A stretch of 64,000 nt of DNA from Achromobacter pestifer (GCF_902859625.1 NZ_CADIJX010000015.1:38517-102516), one strand, 5' to 3'. Positions 39,588-49,516 are shown, counted from the stretch's first letter. The notes: a model not told the origin generated them from the sequence alone. Numbers and translations: made by a program.

Positions 39588-40571
39588 TTATTGCGGTTCG
39601 ATCTTGGCGTCGATGGCGCGCTGGGTCCAGATCTGGCGTTGCGATTCGGCAAACGTCTTGTGGTCAGCCACGGAATTCGGCGCGACTTGCATCCCTAGCG
39701 CGTCGAACTTCGCCACCGTGTCGGGTTCGCTCAGGATGCGGGCGATTTCGGTGTTCAACCGTTCGACGACCGGCGCTGGCGTGCCCGCCGGCGCCGCCAC
39801 GCCTACCCATACCACCAGGTCGAAATTCTTGTAGCCGGCCTCGGCCAGCGTCGGCACGTTGGGGAAGTCCTTCGCACGCGCCTGGCCAGTGAAGGCGATG
39901 CCGGTCAGCTTGCCGCTGTGCATGAAGGCCGTCACCACGGATTGGTCCGCGAACAGATAGTCCACGTGTCCCCCCAGCAGGTCGGTGACGGCGGGCGGCT
40001 GGCTCTTGTAAGGCACCCCATTGGCCGCGGCGCCCGCCACCGTGTTGAAGGTGGCGCCGGCGATCTGGCTGGTGGGCGAGCCATAGGCGTAGTTCAACGG
40101 CCGGCCCTGGGTCGCTTGCACCAGCTTGGCGACGGAGGTGTAGGGGGAATCCGCGCGCACCACCAGCATCATCGGGATCGTCGCGATCCGGATCACATGG
40201 ATGAAGTCGCCGGTCGGATCGTAGGGCAGCTTGCGGAACAGGGCAGGCGTGGCCGAATGCGTCGAGCTGCTGGTCAGCACCAGCGTGTAGCCGTCCGCAG
40301 GCGCGCGCGCCGCCGTGACCGAGCCGATGGTGCCGGAGGCGCCAGGCTTGTTCTCGATGACGATGGGTACGCCAAGGCGGGGGCCCAGCTTTTCCGACAG
40401 GATGCGGGCGCTGGTGTCGGTGGCGCTGCCCGGAGAAAACGGCACCACGATGGTGATGGGCTTGTTGGGATAGGCGTCGGCGGCAAAGGCGGGCGCAGCG
40501 CCCGCGCCCAGCGCCAGGGCGGCGCAGGCCGCCAGCATGCGTCGGCGTGCGGGGTGGGGAAGTTGGGTCAT
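39588..40571 (-). CDS. Bug-family (TctC) periplasmic substrate-binding protein
   Basis: A 327-residue solitary receptor with a signal peptide (RRRMLAACAALALGAGAAPAFA cut in part; cleavage before DAYPNKP). Family marks are YPNKPITIVVPFSPGSATD, ENKPGASGTIGSV and VPYKSQPPAVTDLLGGHVD. It follows a LysR gene, a CoA-transferase gene and an enoyl-CoA hydratase gene on the same strand and probably supplies their substrate. The ligand is unknown; a carboxylic acid is likely for the family. Confidence 0.92.
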   Translation of the reverse strand: MTQLPHPARRRMLAACAALALGAGAAPAFAADAYPNKPITIVVPFSPGSATDTSARILSEKLGPRLGVPIVIENKPGASGTIGSVTAARAPADGYTLVLTSSSTHSATPALFRKLPYDPTGDFIHVIRIATIPMMLVVRADSPYTSVAKLVQATQGRPLNYAYGSPTSQIAGATFNTVAGAAANGVPYKSQPPAVTDLLGGHVDYLFADQSVVTAFMHSGKLTGIAFTGQARAKDFPNVPTLAEAGYKNFDLVVWVGVAAPAGTPAPVVERLNTEIARILSEPDTVAKFDALGMQVAPNSVADHKTFAESQRQIWTQRAIDAKIEPQ

Positions 40572-40705
40572 GCAAGTCTCCTGTCTTGTTCTTTTCCCTG
40601 CCGCGACGGCGAGTCGCGCACGTCGGGAGGGCCATGGCGCATGATGCGTCTGGCCGGCTTATCTCAACAAGGGACTAATTTTCATAGACCTATTCCGGAT
40701 CTGGA

Positions 40706-41647
40706 TTAATCCACCTCCGGCGACGGATAGCAGGCCGGGTCCGGCGAGCCCTCGCGGGCGCGCAGATAGGTTTCCAGGTCGTCCAGAAAGGTCTTGGCGG
40801 CCAATGACAGCCGCGTGCTGCGCCGCTGGATCAGCCATAGTTCATGACCGCGCTGAGGGCCGCCGTGGATCGGCGCCGCGTGCAGGCCCAGCAGGCGGGC
40901 GAAGGCGCACACGTAGCCGGGCACGATGGTGATGCCCAGGCCCGCCCGCACCAGGTTCAGCACGGACGTCAGCATGCCGGCTTCGATGCCCGACTGAAAA
41001 TCCAGATCCAGTTCGTGGCTGATGCGGTCGACGGCCCGGCGCACGCTGTAGACGCTGCGCAGCGCGATATGGTTGTGCGCCGCCAGGTCGGTCCAGCGGA
41101 CACGCTCCAACTGGGCTAGCGGGTGTGACGGCGCGCACACCGCGTACATCGAGTCCCGGTAGATGACGCGGGCGTCCAGCCCATCACCGTGCGCCTGCGT
41201 GGACACAATGCCGAAATCGGCGCGGCCATGGCGCACGTGCTCTACCGTGTCATCCGTATTCAGTTCATAGAGTTCCAGCTTCACGCCCGAGTGCTGGCGG
41301 TGATAACGCGCGATGACGTCGCCCAGCAGGCCCACCATCATCATTGGCGAACTGGCCACGCCCACCGTGCCGCGCGCCAGCGTGCGCAGGCCGGACATGC
41401 TGCGTTCGGCTGCGCGCACGGTACCCAGGATTTCCTGGGCGTAGGCATAGAAATCGGCCGCGCCCTCGCAGGGCGTCACGCTGCGCGTCGAGCGCTCGAA
41501 TAGGGGCTGGCCGATTTCCGCTTCCAGTTCGGCGCATAGCTTGCTGACCGCCGATTGGGTGACGAACGCGGCGCGGGCGGCCGCGGTGAAGCTGCGCAGT
41601 TCGTAGAGCGCGCAGAAGACGCGCAGCTGCTTGAGGGTGATGTTCAT
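40706..41647 (-). CDS. LysR-family regulator
   Basis: A 313-residue LysR regulator starting at the ATG ending at 41647 (MNITLKQLRVFCALYEL). The helix-turn-helix is at about residues 17-40 (SFTAAARAAFVTQSAVSKL), followed by an effector domain (GTVGVASSPMMMVGLLGD). It sits between the CoA-transferase and Bug genes in the same direction, so it is probably part of the operon it controls. Confidence 0.9.
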   Translation of the reverse strand: MNITLKQLRVFCALYELRSFTAAARAAFVTQSAVSKLCAELEAEIGQPLFERSTRSVTPCEGAADFYAYAQEILGTVRAAERSMSGLRTLARGTVGVASSPMMMVGLLGDVIARYHRQHSGVKLELYELNTDDTVEHVRHGRADFGIVSTQAHGDGLDARVIYRDSMYAVCAPSHPLAQLERVRWTDLAAHNHIALRSVYSVRRAVDRISHELDLDFQSGIEAGMLTSVLNLVRAGLGITIVPGYVCAFARLLGLHAAPIHGGPQRGHELWLIQRRSTRLSLAAKTFLDDLETYLRAREGSPDPACYPSPEVD

Positions 41648-41684
41648 GATCCGGGCGGGCAGGGCGCTGTCGCCCGGAATGGGC

Positions 41685-42836
41685 TTAGCGGCCGGGGTCC
41701 AGCATATCGCGATCTGCATTCTGGCGCGGCGCCAAGCGCCGGATGGATCCAGGCGTGCGCGAGAACCTTACGGGGATGGCGGTGGCCGTCAAGGTGCCTT
41801 CGGTCGGATGCGATACCTGCTGGAAGAACCCCGTCGCCAGAAGATGGGGGTCGTCGAACAGCGCTTCCGGCGTGTTCACCCGCGAATGCGGAATGTCGGC
41901 ATCGGCCAGCAGCGCCAGCCAGTCGTCGGTGCCGCGCAGCGCCACGATGTCGGCCAGGTGCTGATAAAGGGTGTCGAAATTGCCGGCGCGCGTCTGCGGC
42001 GTCAGGTAGCGCGGGTCAGCGGCCAGATCCGCGCGCCCGGCCAGGCTGAAGAACCGCTGCCACTGCGAATCGGTGTACGGCAGCAGCGCGATATAGCCGT
42101 CCAACGTGCGGTAGGGCTTGCGTTCGGGCGACAACACGCGCCGGTAGCCCATGTCGCCGCGCGGCGGCTCGAAGCTGCGGCCGCCCAGGTGTTCGATCAG
42201 CGTGAAGGACACCAGCGTTTCAAACATGGGCACTTCGATGGCCTGGCCTTGGCCGGACTTCTCGCGTTCGTACAGCGCCATGGGGATGGCATAGGCCAGC
42301 GTCAGGCCCGATACCTTGTCGGCCATGATGGTGTTGATGTAGGCCGGAGCGCCGGTATTGCGGCCTTGCAGGTCGGCCAGCCCGCTCATGGCCTGGATGA
42401 TGTCGTCGAATGCGGGCTTGGCGGCATACGGGCCATCCTGACCGAACCCCACTGCGGAACAGTAGATCAGGCGCGGGTTGCGCGCGCACAGCGTGGCTGC
42501 GTCCAGGCCGGCCCGGGTCAGTGCGCGGGGGCGTACGTTCGAGATGAACACGTCGGCGCTGTCCACCAGCTCAAGCAGGCGTTTGTGGTCGTCCGGATCC
42601 TTGGCGTTGAGCGTGACGCTGTACTTGTTGCGGTTCAGGTTCAGGTACACCGCGCCCATGCCCGGCGATGCGGCGGGCGCGGACGCCCGGAACACGTCGC
42701 CTTCGGGGGCTTCCACCTTGATGATCTCGGCGCCCATGTCGCCCAGGATCTGTGTGGCATACGGCCCCATGCCCACGGACGTCATGTCGACCACACGCAC
42801 GCCCGCGAGCGGCCCGCTTGTCGTCGACGGATTCAT
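41685..42836 (-). CDS. Class III (CaiB/BaiF) CoA-transferase
   Basis: A 383-residue family III CoA-transferase, which moves CoA between carboxylic acids through an aspartyl-CoA intermediate. It shows the N-terminal GPLAGVRVVDMTSVGMGPYA, KVEAPEGDVFR, NLNRNKYSVTLN and the conserved Asp region (KPAFDDIIQAMSGL). Its ATG overlaps the stop of the enoyl-CoA hydratase gene. The pair probably activates and processes an organic acid taken up with help of the Bug receptor. Confidence 0.92.
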   Translation of the reverse strand: MNPSTTSGPLAGVRVVDMTSVGMGPYATQILGDMGAEIIKVEAPEGDVFRASAPAASPGMGAVYLNLNRNKYSVTLNAKDPDDHKRLLELVDSADVFISNVRPRALTRAGLDAATLCARNPRLIYCSAVGFGQDGPYAAKPAFDDIIQAMSGLADLQGRNTGAPAYINTIMADKVSGLTLAYAIPMALYEREKSGQGQAIEVPMFETLVSFTLIEHLGGRSFEPPRGDMGYRRVLSPERKPYRTLDGYIALLPYTDSQWQRFFSLAGRADLAADPRYLTPQTRAGNFDTLYQHLADIVALRGTDDWLALLADADIPHSRVNTPEALFDDPHLLATGFFQQVSHPTEGTLTATAIPVRFSRTPGSIRRLAPRQNADRDMLDPGR

Positions 42837-43627
42837 CGTCCTTCCTGCTTGTGCTTGCGGTTCAGGAAAGGCGCCATGTATTGGCGCGGCTCTTCGGTGG
42901 TGAAGGCCTCGCCGAAGGCGTCCACGCTGCGATCCAGGCCTGCTTCCACGGTCGAGGTTTCCCAGTAGCGCAACAGCGCCTTCTGCGATACGACGGCTCG
43001 CGGACCACTATCGGCGATGGGGCCGACCGTGCGTTCGACCAGGGCGTCCAGGTCACCCGTTTCGCAGATGAATTGCAGATAGCCCCAACGCAGCGCTTGC
43101 TCGGCGTCCACGGTTTCGCCAGTCAGCAGCAACCAGTTGGTGGCGCCCGGGCCGATCAGCGCCGGCAGCAGCACGGCATGGATGACCGAGGGGATGCCAA
43201 CACGGACTTCCGGCATGCCAAAGACGCCATCGCGCGAACCCAGGCGGATGTCGCAGGCTGCGGCCAGTTCCATGCCCGCGCCCAGGCAAAAGCCGGGAAT
43301 GCGGGCAATCGTGGGGAAGGGGACATTGCGGACGGCTTCGCACAGATTGCGCAGGTTCGTGATGAATGCGCGGCCACCGGCCGGATCGAGCTCGGCCATT
43401 TCATAGATGTTGGCGCCGCCAATGAAGGCGCGCTCGCCCGTGCCGCGAATGACCAGCGCGCGTGCGTCGGATTGCGTGGCAATCCATTGCACGGCGCGGA
43501 TCAGGCCCAGCGTCACGGGGGTAGCCAGAATGTTCAGGCTCTTGGCGTCGTGAATGGTCAGTGTGTAGACGCCGCGATCGTCGCGCTGGATCAGGCTGTG
43601 CGGAAATTCAGGAAAAGGGGCGTTCAT
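42833..43627 (-). CDS. Enoyl-CoA hydratase/isomerase family protein
   Basis: A 264-residue crotonase with the oxyanion-hole segments RGTGERAFIGGANIYEM and IARIPGFCLGAGMELAAACD. One catalytic-type acid is in MPEVRVGIPSVIHAVLLP. It is the first gene of the ech-CoA-transferase-LysR-Bug group. Exact reaction (hydratase, isomerase or lyase) is not readable from the sequence. Confidence 0.88.
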   Translation of the reverse strand: MNAPFPEFPHSLIQRDDRGVYTLTIHDAKSLNILATPVTLGLIRAVQWIATQSDARALVIRGTGERAFIGGANIYEMAELDPAGGRAFITNLRNLCEAVRNVPFPTIARIPGFCLGAGMELAAACDIRLGSRDGVFGMPEVRVGIPSVIHAVLLPALIGPGATNWLLLTGETVDAEQALRWGYLQFICETGDLDALVERTVGPIADSGPRAVVSQKALLRYWETSTVEAGLDRSVDAFGEAFTTEEPRQYMAPFLNRKHKQEGR

Positions 43628-43743
43628 GGGTCGCAGTCTCCAGATCGTTATGGTCTGCGCCCATCCTAGAGATCGCCGCTGATCACGGCAAACAAGAAAT
43701 TTTCATGGAATAAGTCGGATTTGGAATAAATGGGACCGCATGA

Positions 43744-44634
43744 TTACCGGAACGCCGGGCGCAGCAGGTCTGCAATCCCGATGCGCTCGGCGAAGGCGAT
43801 GCGCACTTCCTCGGCCAGCGCCAACACTTGCTCGGCGCCGTCTCCCACGAAATCGATCACCGACCTGGCGGGCCGGCTTCCTGCGGGCAGGCCCACAATG
43901 CGCGCGACCTCGTCGGCGACGGCTTGGGGCGTGGCCGTGTCCGGCGTCAACGCACTGAGCCGTTCGCCGACGCGGTCCATCACGCCGTCATACCGCGAAT
44001 AGGCGGCCACGCGCGCCGCATCGCTGGGCCTGCCGGCGCTGGGGAAGTGTTCCGTGCCGTGCGTGAATGCGCCGGGCACCACGATGGACGTCTCGATCCC
44101 GAAGCGCGTCAGCTCATAAGACAGACTGACCGCCAGCGAATCCATCGCCGCCTTGGCCGCGCCATACGGTCCCATGAAAGGCGGAAATCCGCCCTTGGTG
44201 GTGGTGCTGCTGATCCACAGCATCAGGCCGGACTGCTGGTGGCGCATTTGCGGCAGGGCCGCGCGATTCACCCGCTGCGCGCCGTAGAAGTTGGTGTCGA
44301 ACGCCTTCTGCATGTCTTCGGCGGTAAAGGCTTCGGTGGGGCCGATCACCAGGTGTCCGGCGTTCTGCATCACGACGTCCAGCCGGCCTTGCTCCTGGAT
44401 GACGGACGCCACGGCCGCGTCGGCGGAATCCTGCGAGAGCACGTCCAATTCAAGCGGCCGGAGGTCTGCGCGGCGCTCGCCCGCCCAGACGCGCATGGCC
44501 TGGGCGCGCGCGGCGTTGCGGCCATTCACGTCGCGCATCGTTGCGTAGACGGTATGGCCCTCCAGGGCCAGGGTTTCAGCGGATAGTTTGCCGATGCCGC
44601 TGCCGGCGCCGGTGATCAGAATGACGGAAGACAT
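43744..44634 (-). CDS. Short-chain dehydrogenase/reductase
   Basis: A 296-residue SDR, longer than the classical 250. It shows the coenzyme motif TGAGSGIGK at about residue 8, NAGHL, the catalytic Ser in LWISSTTTKGG, and Tyr/Lys in YGAAKAAM. The absence of an acidic residue right after the second strand and ATMRD suggest NADPH use. It follows a second SDR gene by 35 bases. Substrate unknown. Confidence 0.88.
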   Translation of the reverse strand: MSSVILITGAGSGIGKLSAETLALEGHTVYATMRDVNGRNAARAQAMRVWAGERRADLRPLELDVLSQDSADAAVASVIQEQGRLDVVMQNAGHLVIGPTEAFTAEDMQKAFDTNFYGAQRVNRAALPQMRHQQSGLMLWISSTTTKGGFPPFMGPYGAAKAAMDSLAVSLSYELTRFGIETSIVVPGAFTHGTEHFPSAGRPSDAARVAAYSRYDGVMDRVGERLSALTPDTATPQAVADEVARIVGLPAGSRPARSVIDFVGDGAEQVLALAEEVRIAFAERIGIADLLRPAFR

Positions 44635-44669
44635 GATGAAAGGCTCCGGGACATCAAGGTAAAGGGGGA

Positions 44670-45413
44670 TTAGGCGACGCCGCCGTTGGCGCGCAGGATC
44701 TGGCCGTTGATCCAGCCGCTGTCGGAACCGGCCAGGAACGAGACCACGCCCGCGATGTCGTCGGGCTGGCCCAAGCGCTCCAGCGGCGGCATCTTGGCGA
44801 AATGCTCGATCAGTTCGGGGCTCTTGCCCTTCAGGAACAGTTCGGTGGCGACCGGGCCCGGAGCCACGGCGTTGACCGTGATCTGGCGGCCGCGCAGTTC
44901 CTTCGAGAACACGTGCGTCAGGCTTTCCACCGCCGCCTTGCTGGCGATGTAGACCGCATAGCCCGGCAGGTTCAACGCAACCGTGGTGCTCGATACGTTG
45001 ATGATGCTGCCGCCGTCGGCCAATCGCGCAGCGGATTCGCGCAGCGTATTGAACGTGCCCCGCGTGTTGATATCGAACGTCTGGTCGTACACGTCGTCGC
45101 TGGTGTCGGCCAGCGGTTGCACCTTCAGGACGCCAGCGCTGTTGACCAGCACGTCAATGCGGCCCAGCGCGGATTCCACTTGGTCGAACAGGGCGCGCAC
45201 GTCCGCAGCCTTGGACACATCGGCGCGCACGGCCGTGGCGCGGCCGCCTGCCTGGCGGATTTCGTCAGCCAGCGCATCGGCTTCCGCAGCGCTGCTGGCG
45301 TAGTTGATGCCGACGGCGAATCCGTCACGCGCCAGGCGGCGCACGATGGCGGCGCCGATGCCGCGCGATCCGCCGGTGACCAGGGCAACACGTTGCTGAG
45401 ATGGGGTGTTCAT
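44670..45413 (-). CDS. FabG-like short-chain dehydrogenase/reductase
   Basis: A 247-residue classical SDR: coenzyme motif TGGSRGIGAAI, VNSAGV, catalytic Ser in INVSSTTVALNLPG, and Tyr/Lys in YAVYIASKAA. It is divergent from a LysR gene, which probably regulates it together with the downstream SDR gene. Substrate unknown; 3-oxoacyl reductases and quinone or aldehyde reductases share this form. Confidence 0.9.
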   Translation of the reverse strand: MNTPSQQRVALVTGGSRGIGAAIVRRLARDGFAVGINYASSAAEADALADEIRQAGGRATAVRADVSKAADVRALFDQVESALGRIDVLVNSAGVLKVQPLADTSDDVYDQTFDINTRGTFNTLRESAARLADGGSIINVSSTTVALNLPGYAVYIASKAAVESLTHVFSKELRGRQITVNAVAPGPVATELFLKGKSPELIEHFAKMPPLERLGQPDDIAGVVSFLAGSDSGWINGQILRANGGVA

Positions 45414-45527
45414 GAGGTTTCTCCAGGTGGGGGTTGGTGAAACGAATCATGAACTATTCCAAACCTAAGATAATTACCCTATATTCACTAACATAATTCC
45501 ATTTACATTAATAATTGGCTGATCCTC

Positions 45528-46439
45528 ATGGACCGCTTTCAGGAAATGCAGGTGTTTGTGCGTATCGCCGAGCGGCGCAGCTTTTCGCAGGCGTCGGAAG
45601 ATCTACAGATACCGCGCGCGACGGTCACCAACCTGATCAAGCGCATGGAAAAGCGGCTGGGCGCGCGCTTGCTGGAGCGCACCACGCGGCAGGTGCGGCT
45701 GACGCACGATGGCGAAGCCTATTACCAGCGTTGCGTGCGCTTGCTGGCGGATCTGGAAGAGGCCGACGGCGCTTTCCTGAACACGGCGCCCAAAGGGCTG
45801 TTGCGGGTCAACGCCCAGGGCACGCTGGCCAAGTACTTCGTGATGCCCGGCCTGCCGGGATTTCTGGAGCGCTATCCCGACATCAACCTGCATCTGGGCG
45901 AAGACGACCGTCTGGTGGATATGGTGCGCGAAGGCGTGGACTGCGTCCTGCGCGCGGGCGCGCTGCAAGACTCATCGCTGGTCGGCCGGCAGATTGCGCT
46001 GATGCCGCAGGTGACGGTAGCCAGCCCCGCCTATCTGGCGCGCTTTGGCGAACCTGCCAGCCTGGAAGATCTGGCGGGCCATCGGGCGGTGGACTACATC
46101 TCCAGCGCCACGGGGCGCGGCGTGCCGTTGGATTTCATGATGGATGGGCGCAACGTGCTGGTCCGCCCGGGGGCGGCGGTAAGCGTCACGGGGGCCGAGC
46201 TATACACCAGCGCGGCGTTGGCGGGCCTGGGGCTGGTGCAGGTGCCGCGCTACCGGGTGGAACGCGAACTGGCGGCCGGCCATCTCAGGATCGTGTTGCC
46301 CAGGATGCCGCCCGCGCCCATGCCGGTGTCGGTGCTGTATCCGCAGAACCGGCAGGTATCGGCGCGGGTACGTGTGTTCACGCTATGGCTGGCCGACGTC
46401 TTCGCCAACGCCTTCGATCAGACGATGCCCGTCAGGTAG
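45528..46439 (+). CDS. LysR-family regulator of the SDR pair
   Basis: A 303-residue LysR regulator of the PA0477/DsdC-unlike 'CrgA' type: the short N-terminus MDRFQEMQVFVRIAERRSF leads into the helix-turn-helix (SQASEDLQIPRATVTNLIK). It is divergent from the SDR genes over a 114-base AT-rich spacer. Its 3' end overlaps the convergent permease gene by 22 bases. Confidence 0.9.
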   Translation: MDRFQEMQVFVRIAERRSFSQASEDLQIPRATVTNLIKRMEKRLGARLLERTTRQVRLTHDGEAYYQRCVRLLADLEEADGAFLNTAPKGLLRVNAQGTLAKYFVMPGLPGFLERYPDINLHLGEDDRLVDMVREGVDCVLRAGALQDSSLVGRQIALMPQVTVASPAYLARFGEPASLEDLAGHRAVDYISSATGRGVPLDFMMDGRNVLVRPGAAVSVTGAELYTSAALAGLGLVQVPRYRVERELAAGHLRIVLPRMPPAPMPVSVLYPQNRQVSARVRVFTLWLADVFANAFDQTMPVR

Positions 46440-47812
46440 TACACGGTGATCACGACGAACACGGACAGCGTAGATATCAGCGTGATGGCGAAGATGTCGC
46501 CGTAGGACTGGCGGTGCGTCAGCCCGGTGACGGCCAATAGCGTAATGACCGCGCCGTTGTGCGGCAGCGTGTCCATGCCGCCGCTGGCCATGGCGGCGAT
46601 GCGGTGCAGCACGTCCATGGGGATGCCTGCCGCGTGCGCGCCGTCGATGAAGGTCTGCGCCATCGCGGCCAGCGCGATGCTCATGCCGCCCGATGCGGAT
46701 CCGGTGATGCCGGCCAGCGAGGTCACGGCGATGGCTTCGCCCACCAGCGGGTCGGGAATTGCCTTGAGCGCTTCGGCCACCAGCAGAAAGCCCGGCAACG
46801 CGGCGATGACGCCGCCGAAGCCGTATTCCGCCGCCGTATTCATCGACGCCAGCAGCGCGCCCGACACGGCGCTCTTGCTGCCTTCGGCGAAATGCGCCTT
46901 GATGCCACGGAACGAAAACAGCAGGATGGTGAAGATGCCCGCGATCAAGGCGCCCATCACCGCCCACAACGCCACCTGATCGGCGGCATTGACGGGCATG
47001 GGTTTGGACAGCCCGGGCAAATCCACTTCAGCGCCAGCTGGATACCAGCCGGGGATCCAGCGCGTCAGCAGGAAGTTGACCACGCCCACCACTACCAGCG
47101 GCAGCAGCGCGATCAGCGGATGGTGCTCGCGGTCGCTGGGGGGCGTCGTGGGTTCGTTGCGCAGTTCGGTGCCATAGGTCTCGCCAGCGGCGGCCGCGCG
47201 CTTGCGCCGCCATTCCAGATAAGCGATGCCTGCCGTGAGCGTGAACCCCGCGCCGATCAGGCCCAGCCAGGGCGCCGCCCACGTAGTGGTCTCGAAGAAG
47301 GTGGTGGGGATGATGTTCTGGATCTGCGGCGTGCCGGGCAGCGCCGTCATGGTGAACGTGAACGCGCCCAGCGCGATGGCGCCTGGCATCAGCCGCTTTG
47401 GAATGCCGCCCTGGCGGAACATTTCGGCGGCAAACGGGTACACAGCAAACACCACCACGAAGAGCGACACGCCGCCGTAGGTCAGCACGGCGCACACCAG
47501 CACGATGGCCATGATGGCGCGTTCGGCGCCGATCATGCGCAGCACCGCTTGCACGATCGCGCGTGAAAAGCCCGACAGTTCGATCAGCTTGCCGAACACG
47601 GCGCCCAGCAGGAACACGGGGAAATAGAGCTTGGCGAAACCGGCCATGCGCTCCATGAAGATGCCAGAAAACACAGGGGCCAGCGCGGAAGGATCCGTCA
47701 GCAGCACCGCGCCCATGGCGGCGATGGGTGCACACAGGATCACGCTATAGCCTCGATACGCCGCCAGCATCAGGAACGCCAGCGCCGCCACCACGATGAA
47801 CAATCCGGTCAT
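46418..47812 (-). CDS. GntP-family permease (gluconate/hydroxy-acid type)
   Basis: A 464-residue polytopic membrane protein with about 12 helices. Family marks are FMERMAGFAKLYFPVFLLGAVFG-like N-terminal helices, TYGGVSLFVVVFAVYPFAAEM and the C-terminal GITGSASGGMSIALAAM with ASGGMDTLPHNGAV. The GntP family imports gluconate, other hydroxy acids or beta-hydroxybutyrate; the sequence resembles the last subgroup. There is no linked enzyme on the same strand, so the substrate is open. Confidence 0.85.
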   Translation of the reverse strand: MTGLFIVVAALAFLMLAAYRGYSVILCAPIAAMGAVLLTDPSALAPVFSGIFMERMAGFAKLYFPVFLLGAVFGKLIELSGFSRAIVQAVLRMIGAERAIMAIVLVCAVLTYGGVSLFVVVFAVYPFAAEMFRQGGIPKRLMPGAIALGAFTFTMTALPGTPQIQNIIPTTFFETTTWAAPWLGLIGAGFTLTAGIAYLEWRRKRAAAAGETYGTELRNEPTTPPSDREHHPLIALLPLVVVGVVNFLLTRWIPGWYPAGAEVDLPGLSKPMPVNAADQVALWAVMGALIAGIFTILLFSFRGIKAHFAEGSKSAVSGALLASMNTAAEYGFGGVIAALPGFLLVAEALKAIPDPLVGEAIAVTSLAGITGSASGGMSIALAAMAQTFIDGAHAAGIPMDVLHRIAAMASGGMDTLPHNGAVITLLAVTGLTHRQSYGDIFAITLISTLSVFVVITVYYLTGIV

Positions 47813-47896
47813 TCGATACTCCTGGAATGAAGAGATAAGGGGTGAAGGGGCTACACCTTACCCTATCAATCCGGAGCCTTCGTGACGTCGGGCGGC

Positions 47897-48706
47897 TTAG
47901 GCGTCCAGCAGCCCTTGCGCCTGGCGTGCAATGTTCAGATCGATGGCGGCATCGTCGCCGTCGCCCATGAACCAGGCGGCCGATAGCCCGCACCATGCCA
48001 CGATCCATTGCAGCAGGCGGCGTCGGTCCAGGCCGGACTCGGCCACGATGAGGTCCAGTCGCCGTTCAAAACAGCCGGGCGCGATGGCCACCGGCGGCAC
48101 GGGGTCTGCCAGGTCGGGGTTGCAGAAGATGTTGGCGTAGTCGAAGGCGCGCTCGCCATGAAGGCGCTTGGGGTCGATGACCAGCCAGCCGCGCGCGCCG
48201 AAATCCAGCACGTTGTCGTGGTGCACGTCGCCGTGCAGCACCGCGAGGTCACGGGGATCGTCCAGCAATGCGCGGGCATGGCGGGCGCTATGCGCCAGGA
48301 TGCCGCCTTGCGCCCGGGCCATGGGCCACAGTTCCACAAACCATTCTTCCAGGCTGCGTAGCGCAGGCAGCGGCTTGCCGCGCGGCGCGTGCAGGGCTTT
48401 CAGCACGTCGCAAAGGATGCGGGTGGCGTCGTCATCGCGCCCCGTGCGCGCGTAGGCGGCCAGCGAGCGCGTGCCGGTGGCGCGTTCCAGCAGGATGGCG
48501 GTGTCGTCGTGGGCCAGCACCCGGGCCGCGCCTTGGCCGTCCCACCAGGTCATCAGCACGCCGCCTTGCCGTTCATCTTCTTCGACCGACACCTTCAGCA
48601 TGGCCGGCACGCCGTCCTGCGTGACGGGCAGCAATTGCGCGGCGGCGGTCACGATGGTCGCGCCGTCGGGCACGAGGTTCCAACGGGCAAGGTAGGCGTC
48701 GAACAT
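47897..48706 (-). CDS. APH(6)/hydroxyurea-type phosphotransferase
   Basis: A 269-residue kinase-like protein of the aminoglycoside/hydroxyurea antibiotic-resistance kinase family. The catalytic loop AVLHGDVHHDNVLDFGARGW (Asp and Asn) and the metal-binding LVIDPKRLHGERAFDYANI are intact. The start ending at 48706 (MFDAYLARWNL) gives the family length. Such chromosomal genes can phosphorylate streptomycin or similar compounds, but many have no known resistance role. Confidence 0.85.
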   Translation of the reverse strand: MFDAYLARWNLVPDGATIVTAAAQLLPVTQDGVPAMLKVSVEEDERQGGVLMTWWDGQGAARVLAHDDTAILLERATGTRSLAAYARTGRDDDATRILCDVLKALHAPRGKPLPALRSLEEWFVELWPMARAQGGILAHSARHARALLDDPRDLAVLHGDVHHDNVLDFGARGWLVIDPKRLHGERAFDYANIFCNPDLADPVPPVAIAPGCFERRLDLIVAESGLDRRRLLQWIVAWCGLSAAWFMGDGDDAAIDLNIARQAQGLLDA

Positions 48707-48781
48707 GGGCGGGGGTGCAAGGGGTTGGCAGGGCTGTATATAGTAGGGCCTGCATGGGTTGGCTGGATCGAAGGAGCAGGG

Positions 48782-49516
48782 ATGAGTGAGCAGAAACCGG
48801 ACCAGGCGCATTGGACCGCCGTCGCCGATCAGTGGATCGCCTGGGCAGGCACGCCGGGGCACGACGCCTTCTGGGCATACCGGGCGGGTCTTGTGGCCTA
48901 TCTGGGCGCAGGGCGCGGCCGCGCGCTTGAGATCGGTTGCGGAGAAGGCCGCGTCAGCCGGGAAGCCCGCGCCTTGGGCTATCACGTTACGGCCACCGAT
49001 GCCGTGGCGGCCATGGTGCAGGCGGCTCGCGCCGCGGATTCCGCCGACCGGTACGACGTGGCGCCCGCGCATTCGCTGCCCTACGCGGATGGCGAGTTCG
49101 ATCTGGTGATTGCCTACAACGTGTTGATGGACGTGGATGACGTGCCGGCTGCGCTGCGCGAAGCGCGCCGGGTGCTCAAGCCGGGTGGCACGCTGTTCAT
49201 CTCCATCGTGCATCCCTTCCGGGACCGTGGCCGCTTCGCGGGGCCCGAGGTCGACGCGCCGTTCGTGGTGGACGGCACGTATTTCGGGCGCGAGCATTTC
49301 GACGGCCAGGAAACCCGCGATGGCCTGAGCATGCATTTCGCGGGCTGGTCGCTGCCCTTGCAGGACTATATGGCGGCGCTGGAAGCGGCGGGGCTGGCGA
49401 TTGTGTCATTGCGCGAACCGCAGCCGGATACGGCATCGACGGCGCAACTGCGGCAATGGTCGAGGATGCCGATGTTCCTGTGGATCAAGGCCAGGGCGAT
49501 TCCACCCGCCGTTTGA
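48782..49516 (+). CDS. Class I SAM-dependent methyltransferase
   Basis: A 244-residue methyltransferase with motif I ALEIGCGEGRVSREARALG, a DLVIAYNVLMDVDDVPAALRE motif IV region (shown in part) and RRVLKPGGTLFISIVHP. It belongs to the UbiE/Methyltransf_11 type. Nothing nearby identifies the substrate. It is divergent from the phosphotransferase gene. Confidence 0.88.
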   Translation: MSEQKPDQAHWTAVADQWIAWAGTPGHDAFWAYRAGLVAYLGAGRGRALEIGCGEGRVSREARALGYHVTATDAVAAMVQAARAADSADRYDVAPAHSLPYADGEFDLVIAYNVLMDVDDVPAALREARRVLKPGGTLFISIVHPFRDRGRFAGPEVDAPFVVDGTYFGREHFDGQETRDGLSMHFAGWSLPLQDYMAALEAAGLAIVSLREPQPDTASTAQLRQWSRMPMFLWIKARAIPPAV

